A stretch of 64,000 bases of DNA from Adiantum capillus-veneris. Taxonomy: Eukaryota > Streptophyta > Polypodiopsida > Polypodiales > Pteridaceae. Each line of letters opens with the position of its first letter. Position 1 is the first letter of the stretch. The notes under the pieces were generated by a model. It saw only the letters and a program-made list of their open reading frames with translations, ran no database searches and was not told the origin of the DNA. Positions 29,374 to 40,799 of this stretch are shown piece by piece. The stretch covers positions 53,419,209-53,483,208 of the forward strand of contig CM043971.1 of the NCBI GenBank assembly GCA_014529385.2, in the 5' to 3' direction. A program made the position numbers and the translations under genes.

Positions 29374-32132
29374 TCAGGTCCATCTTCTCCCGCTCTTGAC
29401 TCGTGACTGTCGCCACCTTGCATGGTGCTCCCCCTCATTTGAATTTCCCCAAGCCATTTTTTTCTTCTCTTTGCGGATGTGTTGTAAAGACCGTGTAATT
29501 TTTGAACTCTTAAGAAGATCCTTCTGCCTTGCTCTATGGATTAGTCGTTTATAAGTCCATTGGTGTAACTCTAATAGGCTATTGGCCTTATCCTTTCCTC
29601 CCCCATGTCTAGTGTGCTTAAAATAACATGTTCTTGCCATGTAGTGGGTTTTGTCCATGCCTTGTGTGGACCATATTGATAGTGAGCCGTATGTCTTGGC
29701 AAAATATGGACCATGGTTGAACATTATGTGCTGCATTGAAATAGAACAAAATGGTCAGTAGAGTACAATTTAAAATTTTGTTTTGTATACGTAGAATGCT
29801 AACCCACCATATAATGTGTGATATGTTGCCCACCCCACCCTGTAAGGTAAGCCTTCTTCCAATCTAGCAAGGCTACTTGAAATGATGTGAGCTTACTTTG
29901 GTCCCAAGAATGTTGCTCAACGTAGTGGAAAATTTTATCTAGTGATTTCCACACGTTCACCTTGTGATTTTGGATTTCCCCACCACCAGCATTGTCTTTA
30001 ACCACTTTATGTAACTGTTTCCATTTGTTGAATAGGTTTCTCCTTTCTTCTCTATCTGAATCTTTGAGCCTAAACCCAAGAAACCTTCTGGCCTTCACGC
30101 CACCTATCGATGCTTTCCTAGGTACCTTGTAATGACTTTGAGACATTTTAGGGTCCTCTTCGATTTTGACATTGCCTCCATGAAAACCAATGTCTAAGAG
30201 CACTCCCTCTAATGCTTTGATCATTCTTTTCGACTCACTCTCTGGCTTTAATGTCCATGCAAAACATATGTACAAATGAACCACCTTTTCAATTATTCGA
30301 CAGAGTGCATGAAGTGTACAGACGTGAACTCTACTCAGAGGAATATCAAGCACTGGCCTAAAAGTTTTATTTTGAAGATGTCTGTTGGGAGCTCTATTCC
30401 ATTGCACACTCTCAAGAGATTGTGCATCAGCCATGCAATATAAGCATGGATTTGCCACAACTGCTCCGTGTGTTATGTTGTACATACACTTAAGAGTATT
30501 TAAGTCACCCTCCATGTGCCATTCCACTGTATAGTCACCAAATCCTTCCACTGAAAGCACGACTCCGTTTCTTTATTCACAGATGATAGAAGGAATTTGG
30601 GTTTGACTAAAAACCCAATCGAGGATTTCAACAATTTCCTTATCAACCTGTAGTGAAAAAGAAAACACAAAATCAACAACCAAATAATGAATATTTTTGT
30701 TATTATAGAGTGAATGAAGTATACCTAAAATGATCCTAGAGTTGAAATGTTGTTTTCGAATTGCACGTTGAATTATCGTGGATCCTCTTTTGTTATTGAT
30801 GGATCCAGAGCTTTGTTCATGAGGGTACTCTCTCCAGCTTCTTGCTGTTCAGGACCTCGCACTCGTTGAACTTCAAAACAAACTTGAGAACCCCACCGCA
30901 CTCCTCTCGACTGATGTCAAAGAAGTGAACTGCATACCTTTGCAATGCTTCAAGATCAACGAGGAGGTTGTTGTGCTCATTAAACTGCACCTCTCTGTCA
31001 CCCTTCCCTAAGAACGTTGCTTCAATATGGAATGGTGACCCAAGTTTCTCAAACACCTCATCGCTATGTGCCAGCGAGCAGCTTTTACATGTGATGGCTT
31101 TGGCAGCAATGATCCTCTCTGTAGTTTATTTTGAGACTCTTTAGCTAATGCTTTGAAGAGTGCCCTGTATCCTATCTGCGAGATGCCACTCTCATCAAGT
31201 ATTGCTTGCACTTTCATTGGTTCCAACTGATTCTTGTTCATGAAGGAGGTAAGGAGCCTCCCTTTCAATTTACAATTTTTTTTTCCAGCGTTATCATCTC
31301 TTCAACTACTTCTTTTGGAACTATACGGCTGTAATGCACTCCGGCATTGAAGCCTGCACCATTCGAGTTTGGATGCAGTAAAGACCTGCCAAAAAAGCAC
31401 CATGCGTTATGATCATGTATAGGAAAGTGTATCCATTTCTTAGTGAAGCACATTGAAGATACAAAATCAGAAACAAACTTCGAGTTACCTTAAAGCTCGT
31501 ATTTGTTTTTTCAGGCCACCACTACCAATCTTCATGTTCTCAATGTTGCACAGATCTCGTTTTCTTTTCCGACTACCAAGCACGGTGTCTTTCTCTCGCA
31601 AACTTGTGATATTCTTCTCAAGGCCTTGGATTGTCTCTTTGTTTGATGAAATCTTTTGAGAGCATGCTTCATTAAGTTTCTTCAGCTGCATGTTCTCCAT
31701 CGCCAGGAAGTTTCTTTGCCTTTTCGCATTTAATCCTCTCATTTCCAAATGTTCGGTGTATCCCAATAGCCCATCCTTGCCATCGCCTCTGAAATGAAAG
31801 AGGTTAGTGATATTAGCAAAGGGAGGTGGCGCATTTGTCGTAGGATCCTTTGGATAAATAGACCCATCGGTCCACAAATCTAAATAATGTTCCTTGTTTG
31901 TTCTTCTAAGTTCTTTCTCCCGTTGAGATAAGAAAGAATCCCTCCTATGTTTCTGCAATGGTGCGTACTCTTGCAATACATCAACATGAAGATGGTGTGT
32001 GTTCTTTCTTTGGATAAGTGTTAAAGATGAAGGGGATGAGGATTGCACGTTCAAATTAGTGTTTTCATCAGAAAAAGAAGCGTTCTCCATTCCTAGAGTT
32101 GATAGAGAAAAAGTCAGACACTCGAAACTCAT
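29374..32132 (-). pseudogene. Transposase-like multi-exon gene, family not named
   Basis: N-terminal exon 32,132-31,489 with a coiled coil (LEKNITSLREKDTVL) and basic end; GT-AG intron 31,386-31,488 joins in phase to SLLHPNSNGAGFNAG. An A-run near 31,285 is one base short of the next frame (AILDESGISQIGYRALFKAL, 31,268-31,008); another shift lies near 31,050. Then GDYTVEWHMEGDLNTL with NPCLYCM (30,560-29,808). A 77-bp intron (29,731-29,807) joins to GMDKTHYMARTCYF and KHTRHGGGKDKANSL. The parts recall an uncharacterised eukaryotic protein family with a C-terminal HTRHGGG box; a transposase role is inferred from that and the TIR context. Confidence 0.55.
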
Positions 32133-32421
32133 GAAATATCTCAGGTTTTGGGAGGGAAGACCATATTATCATTTTAGAGTTGATAGAGTTTGTGTGGCTT
32201 ATGTTTCTGGAGGGAACGCTTGTAAGTTGGCATTTCAAATCATTAGTCATGCAGTTAGTTGGATTCCTGACAAGAGAATGAAGGATAAGAATGATAAAGA
32301 CGACGGGTACCTACAAAAGAATGTCATTTTGGCTTTTTGTTGGCGCAAAAAAGTATCACATAAAATGCACAATTTAACATTTACATTTTCTCTCTCTAAA
32401 CCGACGTGGAACTTCTTACAG

Positions 32422-32453
32422 GGCCCAAAAGTGAGTCCAACTTTCTCCTAATG
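32422..32453 (-). repeat. Right terminal inverted repeat (32 bp)
   Basis: Exact reverse complement of 16,867-16,898; lies about 290 bp beyond the start of the transposase-like gene. Just inside is GTTCCACGTCG (minus strand), near the plant snRNA upstream element consensus RTCCCACATCG; possibly chance. Confidence 0.8.
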
Positions 32454-32473
32454 AGTGTCAGCAATGCTTGATG

Positions 32474-32476
<3 letters not shown>

Positions 32477-32510
<34 letters not shown>
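32477..32510. repeat. (TC)n microsatellite
   Basis: Pure CT/TC run just outside the right TIR; first of the dense series to 44 kb. Confidence 0.95.
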
Positions 32511-32512
<2 letters not shown>

Positions 32513-32649
32513 ACGGGCAGCTCCTAATCTCCGTTCATGCACGTTTGGGATGCATGTCGTCAATTCTCACATTGCAAGGGGAGCGAGATACGTGGAAGGG
32601 TGGGCGCTATGGCAAATAATAAAGTGATATTGATTATCTACACTATAAA

Positions 32650-32860
32650 GAACTTGAGTTCAAGACTCGCGAGGTCTCTTGGGATTATACCTCTCTCTCT
32701 CTATACACATACACACACACACACACACAGGTGGCAGGTGCTATGTTGCTCTCTCTCTCTCTCTCTTCTCTCTCTAGACTATCAACTCTCAAGTTCAAGA
32801 CTCGTGAGGTATCTTGATATTGTTCCTCATGGCACTCAAAACATGATCTCGAAAACATAA
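32650..32860 (+). repeat. Two SINE-like modules with (AC)n and (TC)n tracts
   Basis: GTTCAAGACTCGCGAGGT near 32,660 and GTTCAAGACTCGTGAGGT near 32,795 are near-identical and hold a GTTCAAG core like the tRNA internal B box. (AC)n at 32,705-32,729 and (TC)n at 32,751-32,777 lie between. Related modules occur at 35.7, 36.1 and 42 kb. Confidence 0.5.
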
Positions 32861-33039
32861 TATTCTTATAAAACTAAGAAAACTATAAACAATGCTTGAC
32901 AAAGAAGCATAGTTGTGAACTGATTAAGAATCTGGCCAATGATAAGTGTCTTCACAACAACTCATTCTTGGCTGTCCCTTGCTCTCATTAGCGGCCTTCA
33001 TAGTCAAATTGACTGCCACTACATGAGTAGTGAGAGAGT

Positions 33040-33086
33040 CACACAACAAAAACAATGTGGGGGGCTATGCTCATGTGCAATCATAC

Positions 33087-33136
<50 letters not shown>

Positions 33137-33310
33137 GTGGGGCTACTACAGGTCATTATCATTAAAATAAACGATGACTTCAAGGCAATGCAGAACTACA
33201 TGCGATGCTTGGAGTAGGTAGGATGATAGAGCGGCGAGAAATGCTCAAAACTTGGTAGGCAATCCGTGCAAATCGCGGAGGATTCAATGTGTGGAGGCCC
33301 CCTCCTTGCT
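33040..33310 (+). repeat. Dispersed direct repeat, copy 1, with internal (TC)n
   Basis: CAATCATACGTC, a (TC)n run (33,087-33,133), then ATGTGGGGCTACTACAGG, AAAATAAACGA and CTACATGCGATGCTTGGAG. The same series recurs at 34,985-35,225 with a shorter run. No gene. Confidence 0.8.
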
Positions 33311-33813
33311 CAATGCTCCATTATATATAGTATTATAAAACTCATGCTCAGGAGGTATCAACGGCCCTATGAGGAGCCATATGAATAGACCGGCAACGAC
33401 CCATTGTGTGGCCATGCACACCTAGATGGAAGGCCAACCCACTTCAATGAAATCAAACCCATCACTCCTTGCGTTTGTTCAACCAGCTAAAACATCATAG
33501 AGTACATGCTAGCAAGTGTAAAACTGAGATGGAAAAATGAAAACATGCATCAACTTGTACTCATCCTTCTAATCATTTTTCTCCACTTCACCCCCTTGCA
33601 TAAGGTAATAATGGTCACACACAACAAAGTCATAATCTATTTCAATAGATAACGACACCTTGATCATGACCACACGAGGAGAGTTGAGAGGCATAGTTCC
33701 ATCATGCAAGGATCTTTGTACTTATGCTGATTTTGAAATAGTTGCTCTTCGAGGCCATTACACGGATTTCCCTTGCAAGGAATGTGGGCCTCATAACCTA
33801 TTTTTCCTATCTG

Positions 33814-33870
<57 letters not shown>

Positions 33871-34440
33871 CCTCCTTGGTCATCGACTTGCTCTCCACCT
33901 CCATGCCCCGGTTGTGAATTAAAACTATGCTATGCGAGACCACTCTAAAAGTTTAGTTTTGCAAGCATTTATTACCAAAGGCTTAGTTTGCCTAAGCTAT
34001 TTGTAATCACGAACTATGCACCATGTGCCCACGCTCTTAGTAGAGGACGGTTTTGAGTACCTACTCGAGAAGAAGGTGAACTCAAGTGGAGGTGAAAAGC
34101 AAAGAAAGCGCTTTATGTAATCCCAACTAAATTTTTCTAGGTTTATCCCTAAATTCTAAATTTGGAGGTGAGTAAACTACAAAGCCTACAGAAATTTAGT
34201 GTTAAAACCTTCAAGTCACCTCTAAAATTTCTCATATGTGGAACGTGGTTAACAATGAAGGCGAATGAAGGTATGCTCACCGCGAGATGGATGCTTGTGC
34301 AAATTGTCCTGATACCTTGATGCGAGTCATCCCTTCCGGACTACGATCAATGGCCATGAACCATTGGTTGTCAACAAACACAACTCCGAACCTTTCTCTC
34401 TATCGCCTATGGGAGCAAGATCTTGATGGGAGATTTTTGC
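33311..34440. other. No gene seen; (GT)n at 33,819-33,869
   Basis: Non-coding. The (GT)n run is 51 bp, pure. Frames crossing it code only for Cys-Val repeats. Confidence 0.6.
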
Positions 34441-34866
<426 letters not shown>

Positions 34867-34984
34867 CCTACAATTTTTTGGATGCCAGTAGTACGCAGAA
34901 GACAAAGATGAGGAGAGAGAGCGATTGGGAGTCAGTACTCGTACACCTCTCTCTCTCTCTCTCCTCTCTTTCTCTCTCTCACAC

Positions 34985-35013
34985 ACACAGGCTAGGTGCA
35001 TGGGCAATCGTAC

Positions 35014-35051
<38 letters not shown>

Positions 35052-35225
35052 GTGAGGCTACTACAAGTCATTATAATTAAAATAAACGACTTCTTCACGA
35101 CAATGGGCAGCTAGCTACATGCGATGCTTGGAGCAGGCAAGACGATCCAACAGTGAGGAAAACGTAGAAGTTGGTAGGCAGTCCGTGCCAATTGCAAAGA
35201 ACTCGACGCTCTCCTTGCTCAAAAA
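34985..35225 (+). repeat. Dispersed direct repeat, copy 2
   Basis: Second copy of the 33,040-33,310 repeat, with (TC)n at 35,015-35,048 at the same place. A further CT run precedes it (34,951-34,981). Confidence 0.8.
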
Positions 35226-35725
35226 ATTTAAACTCCATTTGTATATAGTATAGATTTTATGTAGAGTACAGAGTCCTTTATACTTCTACAAAATCTATAG
35301 GGCTAAACTTTACAGGTTTACCTTATGTAGAGTACAAAGTCTATTTGACGTTGCTGTCATGTCATTTCGTGACGTTTTATCTTTCATTTCCGATTAAATG
35401 GTTTTGAAGCTTTCTTTTAAGTGAACCAATGAGTGACACGTGGATGCCCTTTCCTTGCTTGAAAACCATTATATACTAGTATAAGGGCGCCGCCTTGGAC
35501 GGTGCTATGTGGATGTCATCACATCGAGCCTTGGATGCAATGGTGCTCATCCTAATCACCTCGCACTCACCCCCACCTATCGAGTGCCTAAAGTAGCCTA
35601 CGGTCATTACCATGCCAAATCTACAACATGTGAGCTATAGAGAGAAAGTGAGATAGACAATAACACCAAGCAATTGGTTCTTATCCATGCGCACAGAGAG
35701 TAACACATACACTCTGTCTCTCTCG
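35226..35725. other. No gene seen
   Basis: Contains a short imperfect duplication (TATGTAGAGTACA at about 35,268 and 35,325). Otherwise nothing. Confidence 0.5.
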
Positions 35726-35727
35726 AA

Positions 35728-35917
35728 TAACAGGTCGTGAGTTCAACTCTCCTCATCGGGGATTGTTTTTTACGACATTAAAATTCTCTTCTTCTTCTCT
35801 CTCTCTTTCTCTCTCTCTCTCTCCATCCTCAATAGTTTGTTGTCAACAACCTTGCTTTGCACTTGTTGCACACTTGTTTCCATCTTTTGTTTCCTTTTTC
35901 TATCTCATCATTTTTAA

Positions 35918-35970
<53 letters not shown>

Positions 35971-36058
35971 TTCACCTTTTAAAGAAGAATTTTTTTCTTT
36001 CTCTACGTTTATTTTCTCTCTCTTCCTCTCTCTCCTTTACATTTTCTTTGGTTTCCTA

Positions 36059-36095
<37 letters not shown>

Positions 36096-36186
36096 ACACG
36101 TCGAGTTCAACTCTCCTCATCGGATAGATCTTTAAGGTCTGTTGGGATAGTTTCCTATGGCGTTAAAATACTCTTTATCTTCTTCT

Positions 36187-36231
<45 letters not shown>
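35728..36231 (+). repeat. Two SINE-like modules with TTC/TC tails
   Basis: Both contain GAGTTCAACTCTCCTCATC (about 35,739 and 36,104), followed by a short body ending in a run such as ATTAAAATTCTCTTCTTC and then (TC)n (to 35,823 and 36,191-36,231). Between them are (TC)n at 35,922-35,967 and (GT)n at 36,063-36,091. GAGTTCAACTC resembles a Pol III B box. Confidence 0.5.
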
Positions 36232-36235
<4 letters not shown>

Positions 36236-36546
36236 TTCTTTTCCTTTCTCTCTTTCGCCTTTTTGTAAAGAATTTTATTTATGTCTCTATTTTTTTATGC
36301 TCTCACTCTTGTAAATTAAAACACTACAAAAAAATATCACTGATTTTTTTTTTTAATACCTACCTGTCATATCGCTAGAAGGCTTCTGCGGCTTCATGCT
36401 CCCCTTGTTTCAGGCTCAAGCTTTTCTCCTACAGGCTGTTGCCCAAGTTGTTCACGTACTACACGCATGAGTTGGAGTCAGCGTGCGTTGGCAAGCCTCT
36501 ATTATCGCTTTGGCTGCACTTTTGCCGCAACCGCAGCCTGCAAATA

Positions 36547-36548
<2 letters not shown>

Positions 36549-36605
<57 letters not shown>
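36549..36605. repeat. (TC)n microsatellite
   Basis: 57-bp pure run at the edge of the duplication that follows. Confidence 0.95.
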
Positions 36606-36608
<3 letters not shown>

Positions 36609-36730
36609 GCACAATAAGCTCACAGATGCAGGCTTGCCGAAGAAAACGGAAGAAGACTTGAGCTGGAAGCACCAGGGGAGCATCTGTTGAAGCAATTAAA
36701 GCCGCAAAGGACCCTCGGGGGATGGGGGGG

Positions 36731-36786
<56 letters not shown>

Positions 36787-36907
36787 CACAATAAGCTCGT
36801 AGATGCAGGCTTGCCGACGAAAACGGAAGAAGACTTGAGCTGGAAGCACCAGGGGAGCATCTGTTGAAGCGGTTAAAGCCGCAAAGGACCCTCGGGGGAT
36901 GGGGGGG

Positions 36908-36938
<31 letters not shown>
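36606..36938. repeat. Tandem duplication (~177 bp) ending in (AC)n
   Basis: CAGCACAATAAGCTC starts unit one at 36,607 and unit two at 36,784. Each ends GGGGGATGGGGGGGTC then (AC)n, of 54 bp in the first and about 31 bp in the second. About 5 base differences in the body. Confidence 0.9.
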
Positions 36939-36939
<1 letters not shown>

Positions 36940-36964
36940 CTTATTGCGTGTGTTGGCATTGATG

Positions 36965-37488
36965 GTCCTTCCTGTCGACCCGTTTTGGCTCCTCAGCTTG
37001 CGTTTGCGAGCCTCCATTGGTGGAGCAGCTCTGTGCATTGCCACCTGCATTGAAGCCACCACCACCACCACGACCAGCAGCGTCACCAACAGTGTGGGGG
37101 TCACCATCTTCTTGCTGCAGGTGGACTCCATTGTGAAGTTCCCCTCCAGGCTCGCGCTGCCTACATCCTCCTCTTCTCCCATATAGCTGGACGATGGCGG
37201 AGCTGCGCCAAGCTCTTCTTCCAGCGCTGGTCCTTCCTGTCGACCCGCGTTGGCCCCTCAGCTTTCGTTGGCGAGCCTCCATTGATGGAGCATCTCTGTG
37301 CATCGCCACCTCCACTGAAGACACCACGACCAGTAGCCCAACAACGTCACCAGCAGTGTGGGGGTCACTATCTTCTTGTGCAGGTGGACTCCATTGTGAA
37401 GTTCACGTCCAACAGGCTCGCGTTGCCTACATACTCCTCTTCACCCATATAGCTGGACGATGGCAAAGCTGCACCAAGCTCTTCTTCC
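36965..37488 (-). repeat. Tandem duplication (~265 bp) containing a small membrane-protein-like ORF
   Basis: GTCCTTCCTGTCGACCCG at 36,965 and 37,230 marks the unit. On the minus strand one unit reads MGEEEDVGSASLEGNF (start 37,182), a hydrophobic stretch (MVTPTLLVTLLVVVVVVA) and a basic tail; the other starts MGEEEYVGNASL at about 37,450 but has a stop and a shift. Could be a duplicated small membrane protein or chance; not recognised. Confidence 0.45.
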
Positions 37489-38410
37489 AGTGCTTACGAA
37501 TTCTGGTGTGGCCTCTCTCTCTCTCTCTCGTCTTGCCGATTGGGAATGCAAATGTGAAGCTTCACCGTACAGGGGAACTGTGTGTGTGTGTGTGTGCGCG
37601 CGCGCATGGTTGCCAATGTAGTGTGAGTAACCAAACGTTGATGGCTTTAGGGAGCCTGAAAACAATGCAATTAAACTCTATGGCAGAAGAGCGGCTACTG
37701 GGCGGTATAGCGCTTTGCCTACTTGGAGTGTAGCCTTCATTTTGCAGAGCGTGACACGTGGCTTTGCAACTCCAATTATCTCTCTCGCTGTCTCACTGTT
37801 CGTGGAGTGAACACTCACCGGACTCCTTAGAGATTGCCACGTGTTGAGGGGGTCGGAATCCCTCCCCCTTTTATTATAGTATAGATAGAAGTATAGATTT
37901 AACTTAATCTCATTAATGCTACTAGTGCATAGTGAGACATGGCTCTTACCATATTGTGGCACTAATCGCATGGTCACACCATTTTAGTTATCATTGATAA
38001 GTAACCAAGCCCAATTGTGCATCTGGAAATTTTAATTGCGCTTTGTGTTGTGGTCACGCGAGGTTAAGTAGCACCTTGGTAACGGGCACATGAAGGTGAC
38101 ACAAGAGTTATGAGAGAGAGAGAGAGAGAGAGAGAGGTTGTCATTGCAGAGCTAGAGCTACTTTCGCGTAGCTAAAACCACAAAGCAATGAACTTTATGC
38201 AACAAAATCAGTTTTAACGATCAATTTTATTTAAGGATGCCAAAATCGGCATAGTTGTTGAAACATGAACATAGTTCTACTGAGCTAGCTAATTACTATG
38301 CCTCATGGGACCATGGCTCGGACATAGTTATATGTGATAGTTACGGACATAGCTAATTAGTATGCACCATCTGGACCAATAGTTCACAATTGCTTCCAAG
38401 AGTTACATCA
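37489..38410. other. No gene seen; short (TC)n, (GT)n/(GC)n and (GA)n runs
   Basis: Runs at 37,503-37,530, 37,580-37,605 and 38,110-38,136. No convincing coding sequence. Confidence 0.5.
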
Positions 38411-38769
38411 CCATGGGGGAGGGGGGGCCTCGTTGATAACTGACACGGGCACAACTCATGGGATCAACGGCATGGGCAAGATCAGCCCTTGATTGCATGC
38501 CTAGTTTAATAAAAAAGTCAACGTTCCTTGTTGCGCATCCGGGCTTCGAACCCATGACCTCCCGTTCTACAACCCACAGCCTTAACCACCTGCGCTATCG
38601 CGCGTTGCTGATAGCTATGCGACTTTGCGCAATGAAAAGCCTGCCCCCCTACTGCATCGATCCGACGGTGCAAATCGCACGCCCGGCCGTCCACTCGCCC
38701 TTGCCGTTGATCCCGCGAGTTGGACCCGTGTTATTTATAAATGAGGGGGGGGGGGGGGGGGGGGGGGGG
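38411..38769. repeat. Inverted-repeat element with a tRNA-like core and G25 tract
   Basis: Left arm ACACGGGCACAACTCATGG with GGGATCAACGGCA (about 38,441-38,470); its reverse complement with changes lies at about 38,695-38,735. G25 is at 38,745-38,769 and a G-rich stretch at 38,415-38,427. The tRNA-like sequence of the next entry sits between the arms. Confidence 0.6.
38524..38606 (-). repeat. tRNA-derived (SINE-like) sequence
   Basis: On the minus strand TAGCGCAGGTGGTTAA resembles a Pol III A box and GGTTCGAAGCC is a perfect B box, about 33 bp further on. The acceptor and anticodon arms do not pair well, so a working tRNA gene is unlikely; a SINE head or old tRNA pseudogene fits better. Confidence 0.55.
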
Positions 38770-38860
38770 AAGGCAACACCTGCATGTGATGTCGGAACCA
38801 GTCTCTAAGATTCCCTTCGAATCTCAAAAATTGAAGACAAAATACCTCCAAGCTCCCAAG

Positions 38861-38862
<2 letters not shown>

Positions 38863-38899
<37 letters not shown>
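38863..38899. repeat. (TC)n microsatellite
   Basis: Pure run. Confidence 0.95.
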
Positions 38900-38905
<6 letters not shown>

Positions 38906-39120
38906 GTTGTACACCAGGCTTTTGACGCCTTTCGTTATAGGCCAGAGAATCAGCGAGAGAGAGCAGGGCTACGATGGCCTCCACGAGAGCAAGAGAATCC
39001 GGCTGCAATGGCGGGTCCGGCATCACACAGGGAAAAGGAAAGATGACGAAGCCTGACCCAACATCAATTCCCCAATGATCAATCTCATTATCTTCATGAG
39101 CATTACGTTCAAGATATCTT

Positions 39121-39589
39121 AGGGAAAATTACCAAACTACCTCTCTAATTTGTGGAAATTCCCAAAATACCCTTCAAATTTCAAAAATTCCCAACATACC
39201 CCTCATATTTTGTCATAAATTCCAAAAATGCCCTTCAAATTTTCCAAAATTCCCAAAATACCCCTCGTTGTGAGTGTAAATTTATTCAAAGATAAAAAAT
39301 TTATAGCTTTTCATAAGAAGACTGATTGTCTATTAATAGAAGATACTAAAATTAGAATTTGAGCCGGTTATGTAGGTTTTGGAGATGAATTGCTTCATTT
39401 TTTTAAAGACATAATTGTCTTTTTTTTGGGAGGTTATTTGTGACAAATTACATGCTAAGCACTAAAAAACGGATCTCCATTGTCAAAAAAGAATAAAGAT
39501 TAGGGAATCATGAACAATCCAACTAAAATAGATACAAAGGTATTTTGGGAATTTTCACAAATTAGAGGGGTATTTTGGTAATTTTCCCT
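39121..39589. mobile_element. MITE-like element with ~50-bp terminal inverted repeats
   Basis: Left end AGGGAAAATTACCAAAC and right end GGTAATTTTCCCT are the tips of arms that match over about 50 bp with few changes. The inside holds tandem runs like TTCCCAAAATACCC. 469 bp, AT-rich, non-coding. Target duplication not clear. Related DNA at 39,700-40,025 and 44,190-44,455. Confidence 0.75.
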
Positions 39590-39603
39590 ATTTCTTATAT
39601 AAA

Positions 39604-39604
<1 letters not shown>

Positions 39605-39643
<39 letters not shown>
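39605..39643. repeat. (TC)n microsatellite
   Basis: Pure run just outside the MITE. Confidence 0.95.
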
Positions 39644-39645
<2 letters not shown>

Positions 39646-39699
39646 GACCATAGGTGGCATATTTCTCTCTCCCCCTCCACGTGCCTCCCCTCCTCTTTT

Positions 39700-40025
39700 C
39701 CTTCGATTTTGAATCCCAATATTTTGTCGTAAATTCCCCAAAATGCCCTTCAAATTTTTTAAATTTCTCAAATACCCCTTGGTCGTGAGAGTAAATCTCT
39801 CTAAAGATAATTTTATTTTGTAGTTTTTCATTAGAAGATTGATTTTTTATTTATCATACAAGATGCTAAAACTAGAATTTGACGGTGGAGATGAATTGCT
39901 TTCATTATTTCTAGACATAATTGCCTTCTTTTGCTAGATATTTTGTGACAAATTACAGGCTAAGCACTCAAAGGCGGATCTCAATTGTCAAATAGGAATA
40001 AAGATTAGAAAATCTTGAACAATCA
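39700..40025. repeat. Partial second copy of the 39.1-kb MITE
   Basis: Shares ATTTTGTCGTAAATTCC, ATGCCCTTCAAATTTT, GGAGATGAATTGCTT and TGTGACAAATTACA with the inside of 39,121-39,589 in the same order; the outer arms are absent. Confidence 0.8.
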
Positions 40026-40242
40026 TTACTTAAAAGATTCACAATCGATTCCCCTCATGACCAATACGTTGCATGCACGCCTTTGTCCTCCCTCCCGAGG
40101 CCCCCTCCTCTCCCTTAGCACTGTGTCAACAACAACCCTCGATTGGCTTCCCACCCTTCAGCTCCTGTGTCGATCTACCTCTTCCCTTCCCCTACCACAA
40201 CACTCCCTGACTAGCAATTTCATCATGAAGTCTTAGTCAGCT

Positions 40243-40289
40243 CTGAGAGAGAGAGAGAGAGAGAGAAGGGGGGGGGGGGGGGGGGGGGG
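40243..40289. repeat. (GA)n followed by G22
   Basis: (GA)n to about 40,266, then an uninterrupted G run at 40,268-40,289. Confidence 0.95.
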
Positions 40290-40384
40290 CGCGGGAGGGC
40301 ATAGCCTGTATAAACATGTTCCCTCCTTGCCCTCTTCCCTCCTCTACCAAAGCACTCGAAACAGGTGTGCGAACTCTCTGCCAA

Positions 40385-40386
<2 letters not shown>

Positions 40387-40479
<93 letters not shown>

Positions 40480-40494
40480 GAGAGAGAGAGAGAG
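40387..40494. repeat. (AT)44 array followed by (GA)n
   Basis: About 88 bp of pure AT (to 40,475), then GA to 40,494. Self-complementary and likely to form a cruciform. Confidence 0.95.
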
Positions 40495-40794
40495 GCACAA
40501 TGTTGCAACGACATCGCCATGCAATGACCACACGTAGCCATTTCCAAATACACCTCCTGCTCTCCCTCCACGCCACTACCCTGCACACGTTGTTTGGAGA
40601 GATATAGCATGCCAACCCACTTGTGTAGGGGAGACTTCACTTTCCAAAACCTCGTAATGTGTAGACAATCTCATCCTTCCCTTTTCCTTCTAAACTTAAT
40701 GACCCCATTTTTTTATTTTTCATCATTGGGTACCCCCTACTGGGTCCTTGAGGCCCTACTCACAAACATGCATGTGGACGGCTGCCTACTTTCC

Positions 40795-40799
40795 TATTC
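40795..40799. repeat. Target-site duplication of the solo LTR, left (TATTC)
   Basis: TATTC; repeated at 41,477-41,481. Confidence 0.8.

Larger units (their letters stand above)
16867..32453. mobile_element. Candidate large TIR-bounded DNA transposon (15.6 kb, with nested insertions)
   Basis: The first and last 32 bp are perfect inverted copies, in the orientation expected of terminal inverted repeats, with no third copy noticed in the window. Inside are a left-end ORF (17,224), a histone H3-like pseudogene (minus, 26.1-26.5 kb), two families of inverted-repeat arrays, and a convergent gene pair at 27.3-32.1 kb, one partner transposase-like. A copia element (5.2 kb) and a LINE fragment sit inside as later insertions; without the copia the unit is about 10.4 kb. 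I see no clear target-site duplication. The single-element reading is inference. Confidence 0.55.

Noticed and set aside
31999-32451. 150-codon plus-strand frame at the right end of the TIR segment
   Set aside because: Overlaps the first exon of the minus-strand gene and runs into the TIR; no motif.
16867-32453. Endogenous giant-virus or Maverick insertion, suggested by the histone-like gene
   Set aside because: No capsid, packaging ATPase, protein-primed polymerase or other viral hallmark motif seen.
16841-32480. Target-site duplication outside the 32-bp repeats
   Set aside because: Flanks TGGGATTG and AGTGTCAG do not match; a TA duplication inside the CATTA/TAATG tips is possible but cannot be shown.
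38524-38606. A working tRNA gene
   Set aside because: Box A and B are good but the acceptor, T and anticodon stems do not pair properly.
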